Assembly (NCBI GenBank): GCA_963710815.1
Contig: CAVQCA010000154.1
Location: 1-64,000 of the forward strand
DNA length: 64,000 bases
Direction of reading: 5' to 3'
DNA from: CAVQCA01 sp963710815
Lineage (GTDB): Bacteria; Pseudomonadota; Gammaproteobacteria; UBA9214
Shown: positions 46,488 through 56,241 of the stretch, piece after piece
How positions within the stretch are numbered: position 1 is the first letter of the stretch
Layout of the letters: each line of letters opens with the position of its first letter
The notes under the pieces: generated by a model
What the model was told of the DNA's origin: nothing
The model's input: only the letters and a program-made list of their open reading frames with translations
Database searches by the model: none
Made by a program: the position numbers and the translations under genes

Positions 46488-47378
46488 ATGAATACCCGGA
46501 AACTCACCGTTGGATTGATCCAGCTTCGCTGTAGCGCGGAACTCGACCGGAACCTGACGGCCGTGATCGAGGGCATCCGCAAGGCGGTGATCCGGGGCGC
46601 CCGGCTGATCCTGCTGCCGGAACTTCATAACAGCCCGTATTTCTGCCAGACGGAGGATGTGGACAATTTCGACCTGGCCGAGACCATACCCGGACCCACT
46701 ACCGAGCGGCTCGGCGCGCTTGCCGCCGAACTCGGCGTCGTCATCGTCGCCTCGATCTTCGAGAAGCGGGCGGCAGGGCTCTACCACAACACGGCGGTCG
46801 CACTCGACAGCGACGGCCGAATCGCCGGCCGTTATCGCAAGATGCACATACCCGACGATCCCGGGTATTACGAAAAATTCTATTTCACGCCGGGTGACCT
46901 GGGCTTCACCCCGGTGCCGACCGCCGTCGGCACACTCGGCATCCTCGTCTGCTGGGACCAGTGGTATCCGGAAGCGGCACGGCTGATGGCCCTCGGTGGC
47001 GCGCAGATCCTGCTCTACCCGACGGCGATCGGCTGGAACCCGGGAGATGCCGACGACGAAAAGATGCGCCAGCGCGAAGCCTGGCTGACGATCCAGCGCG
47101 CACACGCCATCGCCAACGGGCTGCCCGTTCTGAGCTGCAACCGCACAGGCTTCGAGGCGGACGCCTCCGGGCACACCCGGGGCATCGAGTTCTGGGGCAG
47201 CAGCGCGGTGTTCGGCCCCCAGGGCGAGGTCATCGAACAGGCCACGGAGAACGAGGCCGGGATCATTATCGCCACGCTTGATCTGCAGCGTACGGAACAG
47301 GTGCGACGGCTGTGGCCCTACCTGCGCGACCGGCGCATCGACGCCTACCAGGACCTGCTGCGGCGCTTTTGCGATTGA
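46488..47378 (+). CDS. aguB: N-carbamoylputrescine amidase
   Basis: AguB hydrolyses N-carbamoylputrescine to putrescine. The 296-residue nitrilase-fold protein has the Glu in LLPELHNSPYF, the Lys in YRKMHIPDDPGYYEKFYFTP and the Cys near residue 155 (GILVCWDQWYPEAAR). It begins MNTRKLTVGLIQLRC at 46488; an ATG at 46452 is also in frame. Next to aguA it completes the two-step route from agmatine. Confidence 0.94.
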   Translation: MNTRKLTVGLIQLRCSAELDRNLTAVIEGIRKAVIRGARLILLPELHNSPYFCQTEDVDNFDLAETIPGPTTERLGALAAELGVVIVASIFEKRAAGLYHNTAVALDSDGRIAGRYRKMHIPDDPGYYEKFYFTPGDLGFTPVPTAVGTLGILVCWDQWYPEAARLMALGGAQILLYPTAIGWNPGDADDEKMRQREAWLTIQRAHAIANGLPVLSCNRTGFEADASGHTRGIEFWGSSAVFGPQGEVIEQATENEAGIIIATLDLQRTEQVRRLWPYLRDRRIDAYQDLLRRFCD

Positions 47379-47463
47379 GCCTGGACGCGCCGGGTGCACC
47401 GCTGGCGAGCGCCGCGCTTTCCATGGATAATGTCCTGCTGATCCGTTTCCCGGGAACACCCTC

Positions 47464-48600
47464 ATGATTTTGATTCTGAACGCGGATACCGACAAGAGCG
47501 GTACCGCCTACCGGCAGCTGATGGAACACCTGTCCCACCTGCCGAATATCACGGCTCGCGTTCACGACGAGGTCGGTGCACGGCAGACGCTGACCGAAAT
47601 CTACCTCGTGGGCGACACGGCCGCGCTGCAGATCGAGGATATGGTGACCCTGCCGTGCGTGGAGCGGGTGGTGCGCGTCTCCGAGGAATACCGCATTCTC
47701 GGCCGTCACCACGATGATGACCGTGCGACCCATTTCGAATACAACGGCGTGTGCTTCGGCCAGGACAACCTGAATATCTTCGCCGGCCTGTGCGCCGTCG
47801 ATACGCCCGGGCATGTCGAGATCATGATGAAGGCCCTGCAGGAACGCGGCCTGCCCTGCACCCGCATGGGCGCCTACAAACCGCGCACCAACCCCTATTC
47901 CTTCCAGGGGCATGGCAAGAGCTGTCTGCCCTATGTGTTCGAACTCGCGGGCAAATACGACATCAAGGTCATCGCCATGGAAGTGACCCATGACATGCAC
48001 GTGCGTGAAATCCGGGAAGCGCTCGAGCTGACCGGCAATCCGACCGGGGTGATGCTGCAGATCGGCACCCGCAACACCCAGAACTTCGAACTGCTCAAGG
48101 CGGCGGGTCGACAACGTGATTTCCCCGTGCTGCTGAAGCGCGGCTTCGGCATCACACTGGAGGAATCCCTCAACGCGGCCGAATACCTGGCGAGCGAAGG
48201 CAACCGGCGCGTCGTGTTTGGATTGCGCGGCATGAAGACCAACATGGGCGACCCGCATCGCAACTTTGTCGATTTCTCCCATGTACCGGTTGTCAAGCGC
48301 CTGACGCGCATGCCCGTGTGCATCGACCCCTCGCATTCCGTGGGTACGCGCGATGCCTCACCGGAAGGCATCCTGGATGTTTTCCACGTAACCGCCCAGG
48401 GGGTGATCGCCGGTGCCAACATGATACTGGTCGATTTTCATCCCGCCCCGGGCAAGGCGCTGGTCGATGGCCCGCAGGCGCTGCACATGGATGAACTCGA
48501 CTATTTTCTCGAGGATGTCAGGCTGGCGCGCGAGGCTTACGAGAAGCGCGTGGCCCTGGCCAGGAAACACCGCAACCCGCAAAAGGCGTCGGCCGCCTGA
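47464..48600 (+). CDS. 3-deoxy-7-phosphoheptulonate synthase-like protein
   Basis: DAHP synthases join PEP and erythrose 4-phosphate, the first step of aromatic synthesis. This 378-residue protein has an N-terminal regulatory-looking domain (LILNADTDKSGTAYRQLMEHL, to about residue 80), then the barrel with RMGAYKPRTNPYSFQGHG, PVLLKRGFGITLEE, KTNMGDPHRNFVDF and CIDPSHSVGTR. This is the type I-beta (Thermotoga/Bacillus-like) layout rather than the enteric AroF/G/H type. Confidence 0.88.
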   Translation: MILILNADTDKSGTAYRQLMEHLSHLPNITARVHDEVGARQTLTEIYLVGDTAALQIEDMVTLPCVERVVRVSEEYRILGRHHDDDRATHFEYNGVCFGQDNLNIFAGLCAVDTPGHVEIMMKALQERGLPCTRMGAYKPRTNPYSFQGHGKSCLPYVFELAGKYDIKVIAMEVTHDMHVREIREALELTGNPTGVMLQIGTRNTQNFELLKAAGRQRDFPVLLKRGFGITLEESLNAAEYLASEGNRRVVFGLRGMKTNMGDPHRNFVDFSHVPVVKRLTRMPVCIDPSHSVGTRDASPEGILDVFHVTAQGVIAGANMILVDFHPAPGKALVDGPQALHMDELDYFLEDVRLAREAYEKRVALARKHRNPQKASAA

Positions 48601-48722
48601 TCCCGCGCCTCATCACGTAAGGCACTCCGGTCTGATGAGCCGGGAGATGTCCGGATGGTCTGTCGACCACTCAAGGCGCTATACTTCCCCGGCAATGACC
48701 TTTCACCTACAGGAGACCTGCA

Positions 48723-48926
48723 ATGTCCGCAATGAGAATGGTATTTCTGGCAATGGCCGCCCTGATCCTGCTCGGCATCTGGCTGACCGGATTCCACACG
48801 GTGCACTGGGTGCTGTATATACCGATGGCGGCGTTGGTCTTCGCCGGCGTAACCGGCATCTGCCCCGGCTATCTGCTGTTCAAAACACTCGGGTTCAAGG
48901 GGCAATTACCCGGCAACAAGGTGTGA
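48723..48926 (+). CDS. Small inner-membrane protein (YgaP/DUF2892-like)
   Basis: This 67-residue protein has two membrane helices (FLAMAALILLGIWLTGF and WVLYIPMAALVFAGVTGI), joined by a short loop and followed by CPGYLLFKTLGFKG. The pattern fits DUF2892 proteins, in which a cysteine lies near the second helix. Function unknown. AGGAG lies before the ATG, and there is no operon partner. Confidence 0.72.
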   Translation: MSAMRMVFLAMAALILLGIWLTGFHTVHWVLYIPMAALVFAGVTGICPGYLLFKTLGFKGQLPGNKV

Positions 48927-49105
48927 TTGAGCTCGCCGCTGCCGCATTGCCCGGCGCACCACAGACGCGCCCCTGAACCCGCGGCGACACACGCCCTGTG
49001 CAGTTGTCATGCATAGGGCAGTTTTTCCCCGATTACCCTGAAACCCGACCACGGCGGAAGGCCTGAATACCGTTTGTTACCTCGGCAACCCCGCGATTCC
49101 GATAC

Positions 49106-52100
49106 ATGCCCCGCTCGGTACCACACCATGAAGAACCCGCGCCGGCCAGCCTGCTCGAGCCGGTGCTTCCCGGCAAACGGCGCGTCGTCACCTGGACCCG
49201 GCTGACCGGCGATACTCTGCCGCTGGTGCTCGCGCACGCCGCCCGGCGGCTCAATGGTCCGCTTGCCGTCATCGCGCCGGACATGCAGCGCGCCGAACTG
49301 CTGCAGGAGCAGCTGGAGTTTTTTCTCGGCGGCAGCGACATCGGCATCAAGACCTTCCCCGACTGGGAAACGCTCCCCTACGATGTCTTCTCACCGCACC
49401 AGGACATCATTTCGGAGCGGCTGGCGACGCTGAACCACCTGGCCGAGATGCGCCAGGGCGTGCTGATCATCGCCATCACCACCCTGCTGCAGCGCCTGCC
49501 GCCCCGCAGCTTTCTCTATCAACACAGCCTCATGCTGAACCGCGGGCAGCAGCTCGACCAGGATGCGATGCGCACGCGACTCGACAGCGCCGGCTACCGC
49601 TGCGTCGCCCAGGTCATGGAACACGGGGAATTCGCCGTACGCGGCTCGCTCCTCGACCTCTACCCCATGGGCAGTCCCCTGCCGCTGCGCATCGACCTGC
49701 TGGACGAGGAGATCGATTCCATCAGGACCTTCGACCCGGAAACCCAGCGCTCCCTGGCGGAGCAGGAGACCGTCATGCTCCTGCCGGCCCGGGAATTCCC
49801 TTTCGACGAGGAGGCCATCAAGGGGTTCCGCCGGCGCTTTCGCGCAACCTTCGAGGGCAACCCGCAGGACTGCCCCGTCTACCGCGATGTCAGCCAGGGA
49901 AACACCCCGGGCGGGATCGAATACTACCTGCCGCTCTTCTTCGAGGAAACGGCAACACTGTTCGATTACCTGCCCGACGACACCTGCCTCGCATTCCTGG
50001 ACGCCGCCGAGGCGGCCGGCGAGGAATTCCAGACACAACTCGCCGAGCGCCATGAATCGCGCCGGCATGACCGGGAGCGTCCGCTGCTCCCCCCCGACAG
50101 GCTCTATCTCGGCAGCGCCGAACTGTGCGACTACCAGGGCCGGTATCCGCGGATCGAGGTGGCCGGGCCAGGCGCGCCCGACCTCCCGGGCGAGTGCATT
50201 CCCTACGCGACCCGCGCGACCGCCGATCTCAGGATTCGGCCGCGTCACGAAGCGCCCGCCGGCGCCCTGCAGGAGTTCGTTGCCGGCTTCCCCGGGCGCA
50301 TCCTGCTGACGGCGGAGTCCAGCGGCCGGCGCGAGACCCTGCTCGACCAGTTGCATGGTTTCGGTATTCGGCCTGCCACGGTCGGCTCATGGGCGGAATT
50401 CCTGGCTTCGACCGATTCCCTGTGCCTGACGGTCGCCCCGCTGGAGCAGGGCCTGGTGATGGATGCGCCGGCCATCGCCGTGATTACCGAAAGCAGCCTG
50501 TTCGGCGAACGCGCCCGGCAGACGCGCCGGCGCAAGCCGGAACGCGATCCCGCCGCAATCATCCGGGATCTCACCGACCTCAACCTCGGGGCGCCGGTGG
50601 TGCACGAGGACCATGGCGTCGGGCGCTATCGTGGGCTGGAGACGCTGACCGTCAACGCCATCCCGGGCGAGTACCTGTGCATCGAGTACGACGGCGGGGA
50701 CAAGCTCTATGTCCCGGTCGCCTCCCTGCAGCTGGTCAGCCGCTACACCGGGGCGGCGCCCGAACACGCCCCGCTGCACAAACTCGGCGGAGAGCAGTGG
50801 CAGCGCGCCCGGCAGAAGGCCGCCAGCCGGGTTCACGACGTGGCGGTCGAGCTGCTGGATATCCATGCGCGCCGGGCCGCCCATCCGGGCCATGCCTATG
50901 CGCCGCCGCATGACGAATACGCGGCGTTCGCCGCCTCGTTTCCGTTTGAGGAAACGCCCGACCAGGAACAGACCATTGCCAGCGTGCTTACCGACATGGA
51001 ATCGCCGCTGCCGATGGACCGGGTGGTATGCGGCGATGTCGGCTTCGGCAAGACGGAAGTGGCCATGCGGGCGGCGTTTCTGGCAATTCAGGACGGCAGG
51101 CAGGTGGCCCTGCTGGTGCCGACCACGCTGCTCGCGCAGCAGCACTTCCAGAACTTCCGTGACCGCTTCTCCGACTGGCCGGTGCGCATCGAGGTCCTGT
51201 CGCGCTTCCGCAGCGGCCGCCAGCAGGAGGTGATCCTGGCCGGCATCGCCGACGGTTCGGTCGACCTCGTCATCGGCACGCACAAACTGCTGCAGGAACA
51301 GGTCCGGTTCAAGCGCCTGGGGCTGCTGATCATCGACGAGGAACACCGCTTCGGGGTCACGCAGAAGGAACGGCTGAAAAAGCTGCGCGCCGAGATCGAC
51401 ATCCTCACGCTGACGGCGACTCCGATACCACGCACGCTGAACATGTCGCTTTCCGGGCTGCGCGACCTGTCGATCATCAGCACTCCGCCCGCGCACCGGC
51501 TCGCCGTCCGGACGTTCATCTCCGAATGGAACGACGCGGCCATCCGTGAGGCCTGCCTGCGCGAGATCAAGCGCGGCGGCCAGGTCTATTTCCTGCACAA
51601 CCAGGTGGAATCCATCGAACGCATCGCCGAAGAACTCATGCGCATCATTCCCGAGGCGGGCATCGGGATCGCCCACGGCCAGATGCGCGAGCGCGACCTG
51701 GAGCGCGTCATGCTCGACTTCTACCACCGGCGCTTCAACCTGCTGGTGTGCTCCACCATCATCGAGAGCGGCATCGACATACCGACGGCCAATACCATCA
51801 TCATCAACCGGGCGGACAAACTCGGCCTGGCCCAGCTGCACCAGCTGCGCGGCCGTGTCGGCCGCTCGCATCACCGCGCCTATGCCTACCTGCTGACGCC
51901 ACCGCGCAAGGCGATGACGGCCGACGCCGTCAAACGGCTGGAGGCGATTGCCTCGATGGAGGATCTCGGCGCCGGCTTCACCCTCGCCACCCATGACCTG
52001 GAAATCCGCGGCGCGGGAGAGCTGCTCGGAGATGAACAGAGCGGCCAGATCCACGAGATCGGCTACACGCTCTACTCCGACCTGCTGGCCCGTGCCGTAA

Positions 52101-52624
52101 AGGCGCTCAAGGAAGGCCGACAGCCGGAGCTCGGGAAGCCGCTGCACCACGGGCCGGAAATCGACCTGCTGCTGCCGGCCCTCATTCCCGACGACTACGT
52201 GCCCGACGTCCACACCCGGCTGGTCATGTACAAGCGCATCGCCGGCGCCGGGACGCGCGCCGCGCTGCGCGAGCTGCAGGTGGAGATGATCGACCGCTTC
52301 GGCCTGCTGCCGGAGCCGGTCAGGAACCTGTTCCGGGTGACCGGATTGAAGCTGGCCGCGGCACCCCTCGGCATCACCCGCATCGAGGTCGGCCGGCATG
52401 ACGGCCGCATCCTGTTCGGCGCGGATGCCGCGATCGATACCCAGAAACTGGTAGAGTTGCTGCAGCGCCAGCCGGGATGCTATCGCTTCGAGGGCGGCAA
52501 CAAGCTGCGTTTGAGCGGCGAGTTCGGGCAGGAGGAGACGCGCTTCGCCACGGTGGAGGAACTGCTCGCCACACTGACCCCTCACGACGAGACACAGGAT
52601 GAACAGACGACACGCACTGGCTAG
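49106..52624 (+). CDS. mfd: Transcription-repair coupling factor Mfd
   Basis: Mfd removes RNA polymerase stalled at DNA damage and recruits UvrA. The 1172-residue protein has the UvrB-like N-terminus (TFPDWETLPYDVFSPHQDI), the polymerase-interacting domain GAPVVHEDHGVGRYRGLETL, Walker A GDVGFGKTEVAMRAAF (about 646), DEEH box IIDEEHRFGV (about 745), helicase motifs STIIESGIDIPTANTIII and GRVGRSHHRAYAYLL, and the C-terminal D7 domain. Its stop overlaps the csiV start by 26 bp. Confidence 0.97.
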   Translation: MPRSVPHHEEPAPASLLEPVLPGKRRVVTWTRLTGDTLPLVLAHAARRLNGPLAVIAPDMQRAELLQEQLEFFLGGSDIGIKTFPDWETLPYDVFSPHQDIISERLATLNHLAEMRQGVLIIAITTLLQRLPPRSFLYQHSLMLNRGQQLDQDAMRTRLDSAGYRCVAQVMEHGEFAVRGSLLDLYPMGSPLPLRIDLLDEEIDSIRTFDPETQRSLAEQETVMLLPAREFPFDEEAIKGFRRRFRATFEGNPQDCPVYRDVSQGNTPGGIEYYLPLFFEETATLFDYLPDDTCLAFLDAAEAAGEEFQTQLAERHESRRHDRERPLLPPDRLYLGSAELCDYQGRYPRIEVAGPGAPDLPGECIPYATRATADLRIRPRHEAPAGALQEFVAGFPGRILLTAESSGRRETLLDQLHGFGIRPATVGSWAEFLASTDSLCLTVAPLEQGLVMDAPAIAVITESSLFGERARQTRRRKPERDPAAIIRDLTDLNLGAPVVHEDHGVGRYRGLETLTVNAIPGEYLCIEYDGGDKLYVPVASLQLVSRYTGAAPEHAPLHKLGGEQWQRARQKAASRVHDVAVELLDIHARRAAHPGHAYAPPHDEYAAFAASFPFEETPDQEQTIASVLTDMESPLPMDRVVCGDVGFGKTEVAMRAAFLAIQDGRQVALLVPTTLLAQQHFQNFRDRFSDWPVRIEVLSRFRSGRQQEVILAGIADGSVDLVIGTHKLLQEQVRFKRLGLLIIDEEHRFGVTQKERLKKLRAEIDILTLTATPIPRTLNMSLSGLRDLSIISTPPAHRLAVRTFISEWNDAAIREACLREIKRGGQVYFLHNQVESIERIAEELMRIIPEAGIGIAHGQMRERDLERVMLDFYHRRFNLLVCSTIIESGIDIPTANTIIINRADKLGLAQLHQLRGRVGRSHHRAYAYLLTPPRKAMTADAVKRLEAIASMEDLGAGFTLATHDLEIRGAGELLGDEQSGQIHEIGYTLYSDLLARAVKALKEGRQPELGKPLHHGPEIDLLLPALIPDDYVPDVHTRLVMYKRIAGAGTRAALRELQVEMIDRFGLLPEPVRNLFRVTGLKLAAAPLGITRIEVGRHDGRILFGADAAIDTQKLVELLQRQPGCYRFEGGNKLRLSGEFGQEETRFATVEELLATLTPHDETQDEQTTRTG

Positions 52625-53309
52625 ACCCGCACGTTTACACGACACCCGCCGGCGTCCGGCCCGCGTGTGGCTGATGTATACCCTTGCCGCCCTGTGCGGC
52701 CTCGGCGCAACGGTGGCCGCCGCGGCCGACCAGTACGACGTCGAGGTGATCGTGTTCCGCAACCTCGCGCCCCGCGATGACGGCGAACAATGGCCGGCCG
52801 ACACCGGCGAGCGTGCCGGCGGATTCGCCAGCGTTCCCCTGCAGCAGGGAGTGGAGGGAGTGGAGGAACTGCCGCAGAGCCAATTCGCGCTCAACAACGT
52901 GGCGGGCGCGCTGCGGCGCTCCGGCGCCTATCAGGTGCTCGTCCACCGACTCTGGCGGGAGACGGCATACGACAGCAAGAGCGCCGTGCCCTATGAGCTT
53001 GACGTATCCGAGGGCGGGTCAGACACGCTCGCGGGTTCGATCAAAGTCATCCGCGAGCGCTACCTGCACCTGGACATCGATCTCACGCTAAGCTCCTCCG
53101 GTTCACTTTACCGCCTGGACGAGATGCGGCGCATCCGCAGCGGCGAGCTGCATTATTTCGACAACCCCCACTTCGGCGTCATTGCGAAAGTGACGCCGTA
53201 CGACCCGGGCGAGTCGCCGCCGCAGGCGGCGACCGGTGCCGGCACGGCCACCCCGGCTCCGGACGAGGAATCCAGACCCGAAGCGCAACCGCCGGTTCCG
53301 GCACCCTGA
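52599..53309 (+). CDS. csiV: CsiV-like peptidoglycan-binding/LPS-loading partner protein
   Basis: CsiV-like proteins are periplasmic and encoded after mfd in many gammaproteobacteria; in Vibrio CsiV affects D-amino-acid sensitivity. This 236-residue protein has an N-terminal membrane/signal segment (WLMYTLAALCGLGATVAAAA), then YDVEVIVFRNLAP, LPQSQFALNNVAGALRRSGAYQVLVHRLWRE and RRIRSGELHYFDNPHFGVI. The order and position match the family. The C-terminal 30 residues are Pro/Ala-rich and unlike a folded domain. Confidence 0.85.
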   Translation: MNRRHALARPARLHDTRRRPARVWLMYTLAALCGLGATVAAAADQYDVEVIVFRNLAPRDDGEQWPADTGERAGGFASVPLQQGVEGVEELPQSQFALNNVAGALRRSGAYQVLVHRLWRETAYDSKSAVPYELDVSEGGSDTLAGSIKVIRERYLHLDIDLTLSSSGSLYRLDEMRRIRSGELHYFDNPHFGVIAKVTPYDPGESPPQAATGAGTATPAPDEESRPEAQPPVPAP

Positions 53310-53822
53310 CCCGTCAACCCGGGCGAAAGCGGGGTCCGGTACCTCACTGATTCTGCACAGGCTGAATTCCCGCCTTTGCGGGAAGAACAGAGTTGATCAG
53401 CGCCATAAGTCGAATGGCAATTACTTAACGATCATGGCGATTGACTCACCACCCCGCAGCATGAAAAATGCTGTCAATCAACTCTTCCTCACCAGATGAC
53501 CGAAGTTAGAGGCACCTTGGGCGGTGCTTGACTGAGGTCCACGAGCGAGGAAGCTCTTCACCTATCGTGTCTCTTAGAGACCGCGAAAGATTGTGTTATT
53601 TCTATCTCCGTATTTTTCACGCTAAGCGATTCCACCCTCGATGTAGGGTGGATGAGGCACGCCGTGTGTGCCGTAATCCACCGGACGTGCCGGCAGGCAC
53701 GCAATAAAAAAGACCTTGTGTTGCTGCGCAACGCCCGGTGGATTACGCAAAAAGCGCTAACCCACATTACATTACGGCTTAAGTAAACGCCATTCGCCTT
53801 ATGTCGCGTACCGCTGCGGCGC
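53310..53822. other. 513 bp gap with hairpins and an inverted-repeat pair
   Basis: No gene is evident. A perfect hairpin (TTCCCGC, CTTT loop, GCGGGAA) lies at 53367-53384, a possible csiV terminator without a T-run. AGAGTTGAT near 53390 and ATCAACTCT near 53478 form a distant inverted repeat. The right half is taken by the GTGGATTA element listed separately. Confidence 0.6.
53643..53779. repeat. 'GTGGATTA' palindromic repeat element
   Basis: GTAATCCACCGG (53673-53684) and CCGGTGGATTAC (53735-53746) are perfect complements. Related units (GTAGGGTGGATGAGGC on the left, TAACCCACATTACATTACGG on the right) flank them. This type of 'TAGGGTGGATTA...TAATCCACC' sequence is a common dispersed element in environmental proteobacteria. 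No gene inside. Confidence 0.65.
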
Positions 53823-54563
53823 TCAGTCCTGCGCCAATACACGTTCGAGCAGCGCCCTGACCTGCCGCATGGCATGCCGGAGGTTGAGCTCGATCTCGCC
53901 CATTTCGATGATCCCCTCGCCGCGTCCCGCGGCCCAGTTGGCGCAGACCGCACAGTGGGCGTAGCACAGGCCGAGTTCCCGGGCGAGCGCGGCCTCCGGC
54001 ATGCCGGTCATGCCCGCCATATCGCAGCCGTCGCGCGCCATGCGATCGACCTCCGCGGCCGATTCCAGGCGCGGACCCTGGGTCGCCCCGTAGGTGCCGC
54101 GCGGGATGAGCGCGATGCCGGCCGCGGCGGCGGCCGTGATCAGGACGCCGCGCAGGTCCTCGCAATAGGGACGGGTGAAATCGACGTGGGTGACATGGCT
54201 GAGCCCGGTATCGAAGAAGGTATGCTCCCGCGACCAGGTGTAGTCGATGATCTGGTCCGGTACGGCAAGCGCGCGCGGCGGCATGTCCCTGCCGATGCCG
54301 CCCACGGCGCAAACGGCGAGGATGCGCGCGACGCCGGCTTCCTTCAGGGCCCAGAGGTTGGCGCGGTAATTCACCCGGTGCGGCGGGATGGTGTGCGCAT
54401 CGCCGTGGCGCGCGAGAAACACGACCTCGGCCCCGCCTAGCCTGCCGAAGGTGAGCGCCGCGGAAGGTTCGCCGTAGGGGGTGCGTGGAGTCTCGCGCCG
54501 CACGATCTCGAGGTTCTGCAGCGCGGTCAGACCGGTGCCGCCGATGATCGCGAGATCGACCAT
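53823..54563 (-). CDS. S-methyl-5'-thioinosine phosphorylase
   Basis: This 246-residue protein belongs to the MTA/purine phosphorylase family, which splits methylthio-nucleosides with phosphate. It begins MVDLAIIGGTGL and carries FLARHGDAHTIPPHRVNYRANLWAL and EVDRMARDGCDMAGMTGMPEAALARELGL. The Met-Thr-Gly-Met-Pro segment and its position next to hpt favour the methylthioinosine-specific type known in Pseudomonas. It starts five bases after the hpt stop; hypoxanthine made here would be the Hpt substrate. Confidence 0.88.
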   Translation of the reverse strand: MVDLAIIGGTGLTALQNLEIVRRETPRTPYGEPSAALTFGRLGGAEVVFLARHGDAHTIPPHRVNYRANLWALKEAGVARILAVCAVGGIGRDMPPRALAVPDQIIDYTWSREHTFFDTGLSHVTHVDFTRPYCEDLRGVLITAAAAAGIALIPRGTYGATQGPRLESAAEVDRMARDGCDMAGMTGMPEAALARELGLCYAHCAVCANWAAGRGEGIIEMGEIELNLRHAMRQVRALLERVLAQD

Positions 54564-54567
54564 CCCG

Positions 54568-55146
54568 CTACCCCGCCTCTGCCCGGGCATGGTCTTCACC
54601 GAGGGTGAAGATGCCGTTGAGATTGCGCAGATAGCCCTTGTAGTCCATGCCGCAGCCGAACACGTAGCGATCCTCCACCGCCAGCCCGACGAAATCCGCC
54701 GTCATGCCGGCCACGCGCCGCTCATGCTGCTTCTCGACCAGGACGGCGGTATAGACGCGCGCCGCGCCGGCGTCACAGCAATACCCGCTGATGGCCTTCA
54801 GGGTATGACCTTCGTCGAGAATGTCATCGACCAGCAGGACGGTGCGCCCCTGCAATGACAGATGCGGCTTGCACAACCAGGCGATCTCACTGCCGCCGGT
54901 AGTTTTGCCGCGATAGCGCGTGGCGTGCAGGTAGTCGGTCTCCAGCGGGAAGTCCAGGCGGGTCAGCAGGTGCCCGGTCGGAATGATGCCGCCATTGAGG
55001 ACACAGGTCACGACCGGCAGCGTGCCGTCGAGCGCCGCCGTGATCGCGCCCGCCATGCGGTCGAGGGCCGCGGTGACCGCTTCGGGGCCGTGCAGTATGA
55101 CGGCCTCGTCCCGGATTTCCCTCAGTGTCACGTCTGTCAGCGTCAT
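54568..55146 (-). CDS. hpt: Hypoxanthine(-guanine) phosphoribosyltransferase
   Basis: Hpt salvages hypoxanthine and guanine to IMP and GMP. The 192-residue protein has the PRPP motif VLLVDDILDEGHTLKAI, GGIIPTGHLLTRL for the purine site, and EDRYVFGCGMDYKGYLRNL near the C-terminus. It lies between nagZ and the thioinosine phosphorylase on the same strand with small gaps, so the two purine salvage genes appear co-transcribed. Confidence 0.93.
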   Translation of the reverse strand: MTLTDVTLREIRDEAVILHGPEAVTAALDRMAGAITAALDGTLPVVTCVLNGGIIPTGHLLTRLDFPLETDYLHATRYRGKTTGGSEIAWLCKPHLSLQGRTVLLVDDILDEGHTLKAISGYCCDAGAARVYTAVLVEKQHERRVAGMTADFVGLAVEDRYVFGCGMDYKGYLRNLNGIFTLGEDHARAEAG

Positions 55147-55194
55147 CGTCGTTTGTCCATCCCTGTCATCCGGCGCGGAGCGCCCGCTATCGCC

Positions 55195-56241
55195 TCAAAC
55201 ACCCAGGTCCAGCTCCGGTTCCGGCTCGCATCCCGTGACCGCGGCCACGGCCTGCTGCCAGCGTGGATCGCGCCGCAACCGCGCGTGATCCGGCGCCGGG
55301 CGCCCGTGCATACGGGCGATGCGGATGTGGGTGACAGGGTTGATGTATTCGACCAGCGCCTCGGCGACCCGTACGGCCTGCTCGCGGGCGTTGCAGACCA
55401 GCACCATATCACATCCGGCCTGCAGGGAAATTCTCGCCCGTTCGCTGTGATCACCGGCGCAGGCGGCCGCCTCCATGTTCAGGTCGTCACTGAACACCAG
55501 CCCCTGAAATCCCAGCCGGCCGCGCAGCACCTCCCCTATCCAGAACGGCGAGAAACCGGCCGGGTTGGCGTCCGCCTCCGCATAGACGACGTGCGCCATC
55601 ATCACGGCGGCGAGGCCATAATGAATCATGCGTTCGAACGGCACCATGTCCCATTGCGCCAGGTCCGCATAGGCCCGTGGATCGACCGGCAGTTCGAGGT
55701 GCGAATCCGCCACCACCGCGCCATGCCCGGGAAAATGTTTGCCGGTGGCCGCCATGCCTGCCTCGTGCATGCCGCTCTGGTAGGCACGCGCAAGTTCAGC
55801 CACGACCTCCGGCCGCCGGTGCAGGGCACGGTCGCCGATCACCGTGGAGACACCGTGGTTGAGATCGAGCACGGGGGCGAAGCTGATGTCCACACCGACG
55901 GCGCGCAGCTCGGCGGCCATCAGCCAGCCGGTGACCTGGGCCAGGTTCCGCGCCCGGATCCGGTCGCTGTCGTAGAGATCACCCAGGTAAGCAAGCGGCG
56001 GCAGGCGGGTGAAGCCGTCGCGGAAGCGCTGCACCCGTCCGCCCTCCTGGTCGACCGCCACCAGCAGATGCGGCTCGCGCGCGGCATGGATGGCGTCGAT
56101 CAGCGCCCTCAACTGTCCGGGGGATTCATAGTTGCGCGCGAACAGGATGACCCCGCCGACGGCGGGATGCACCAGCAGTTCGCGGTCTTCCGGCGAGAGT
56201 TCCACACCGGAGACGTCCACCATCAGGGGGCCGAGTGTCAT
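55195..56241 (-). CDS. nagZ: Beta-N-acetylhexosaminidase NagZ
   Basis: NagZ removes GlcNAc from muropeptides during cell-wall recycling in the cytoplasm. The 348-residue GH3 protein has HPAVGGVILFARNYESP, the KHFPGHGAVVADSHLELP motif and the nucleophile region GLVFSDDLNMEAA. No signal peptide, as expected. Its start overlaps the permease stop as ATGA, which couples it to a peptide-type importer. Confidence 0.94.
   Translation of the reverse strand: MTLGPLMVDVSGVELSPEDRELLVHPAVGGVILFARNYESPGQLRALIDAIHAAREPHLLVAVDQEGGRVQRFRDGFTRLPPLAYLGDLYDSDRIRARNLAQVTGWLMAAELRAVGVDISFAPVLDLNHGVSTVIGDRALHRRPEVVAELARAYQSGMHEAGMAATGKHFPGHGAVVADSHLELPVDPRAYADLAQWDMVPFERMIHYGLAAVMMAHVVYAEADANPAGFSPFWIGEVLRGRLGFQGLVFSDDLNMEAAACAGDHSERARISLQAGCDMVLVCNAREQAVRVAEALVEYINPVTHIRIARMHGRPAPDHARLRRDPRWQQAVAAVTGCEPEPELDLGV

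Noticed and set aside
50387..52897. Minus-strand open frame of 836 codons over mfd
   Set aside because: Antisense to a clear, fully conserved mfd gene; no recognisable domain.
53367..53384. Intrinsic terminator of csiV
   Set aside because: The hairpin is perfect but is not followed by a T-run, so I list it only as a possible structure.
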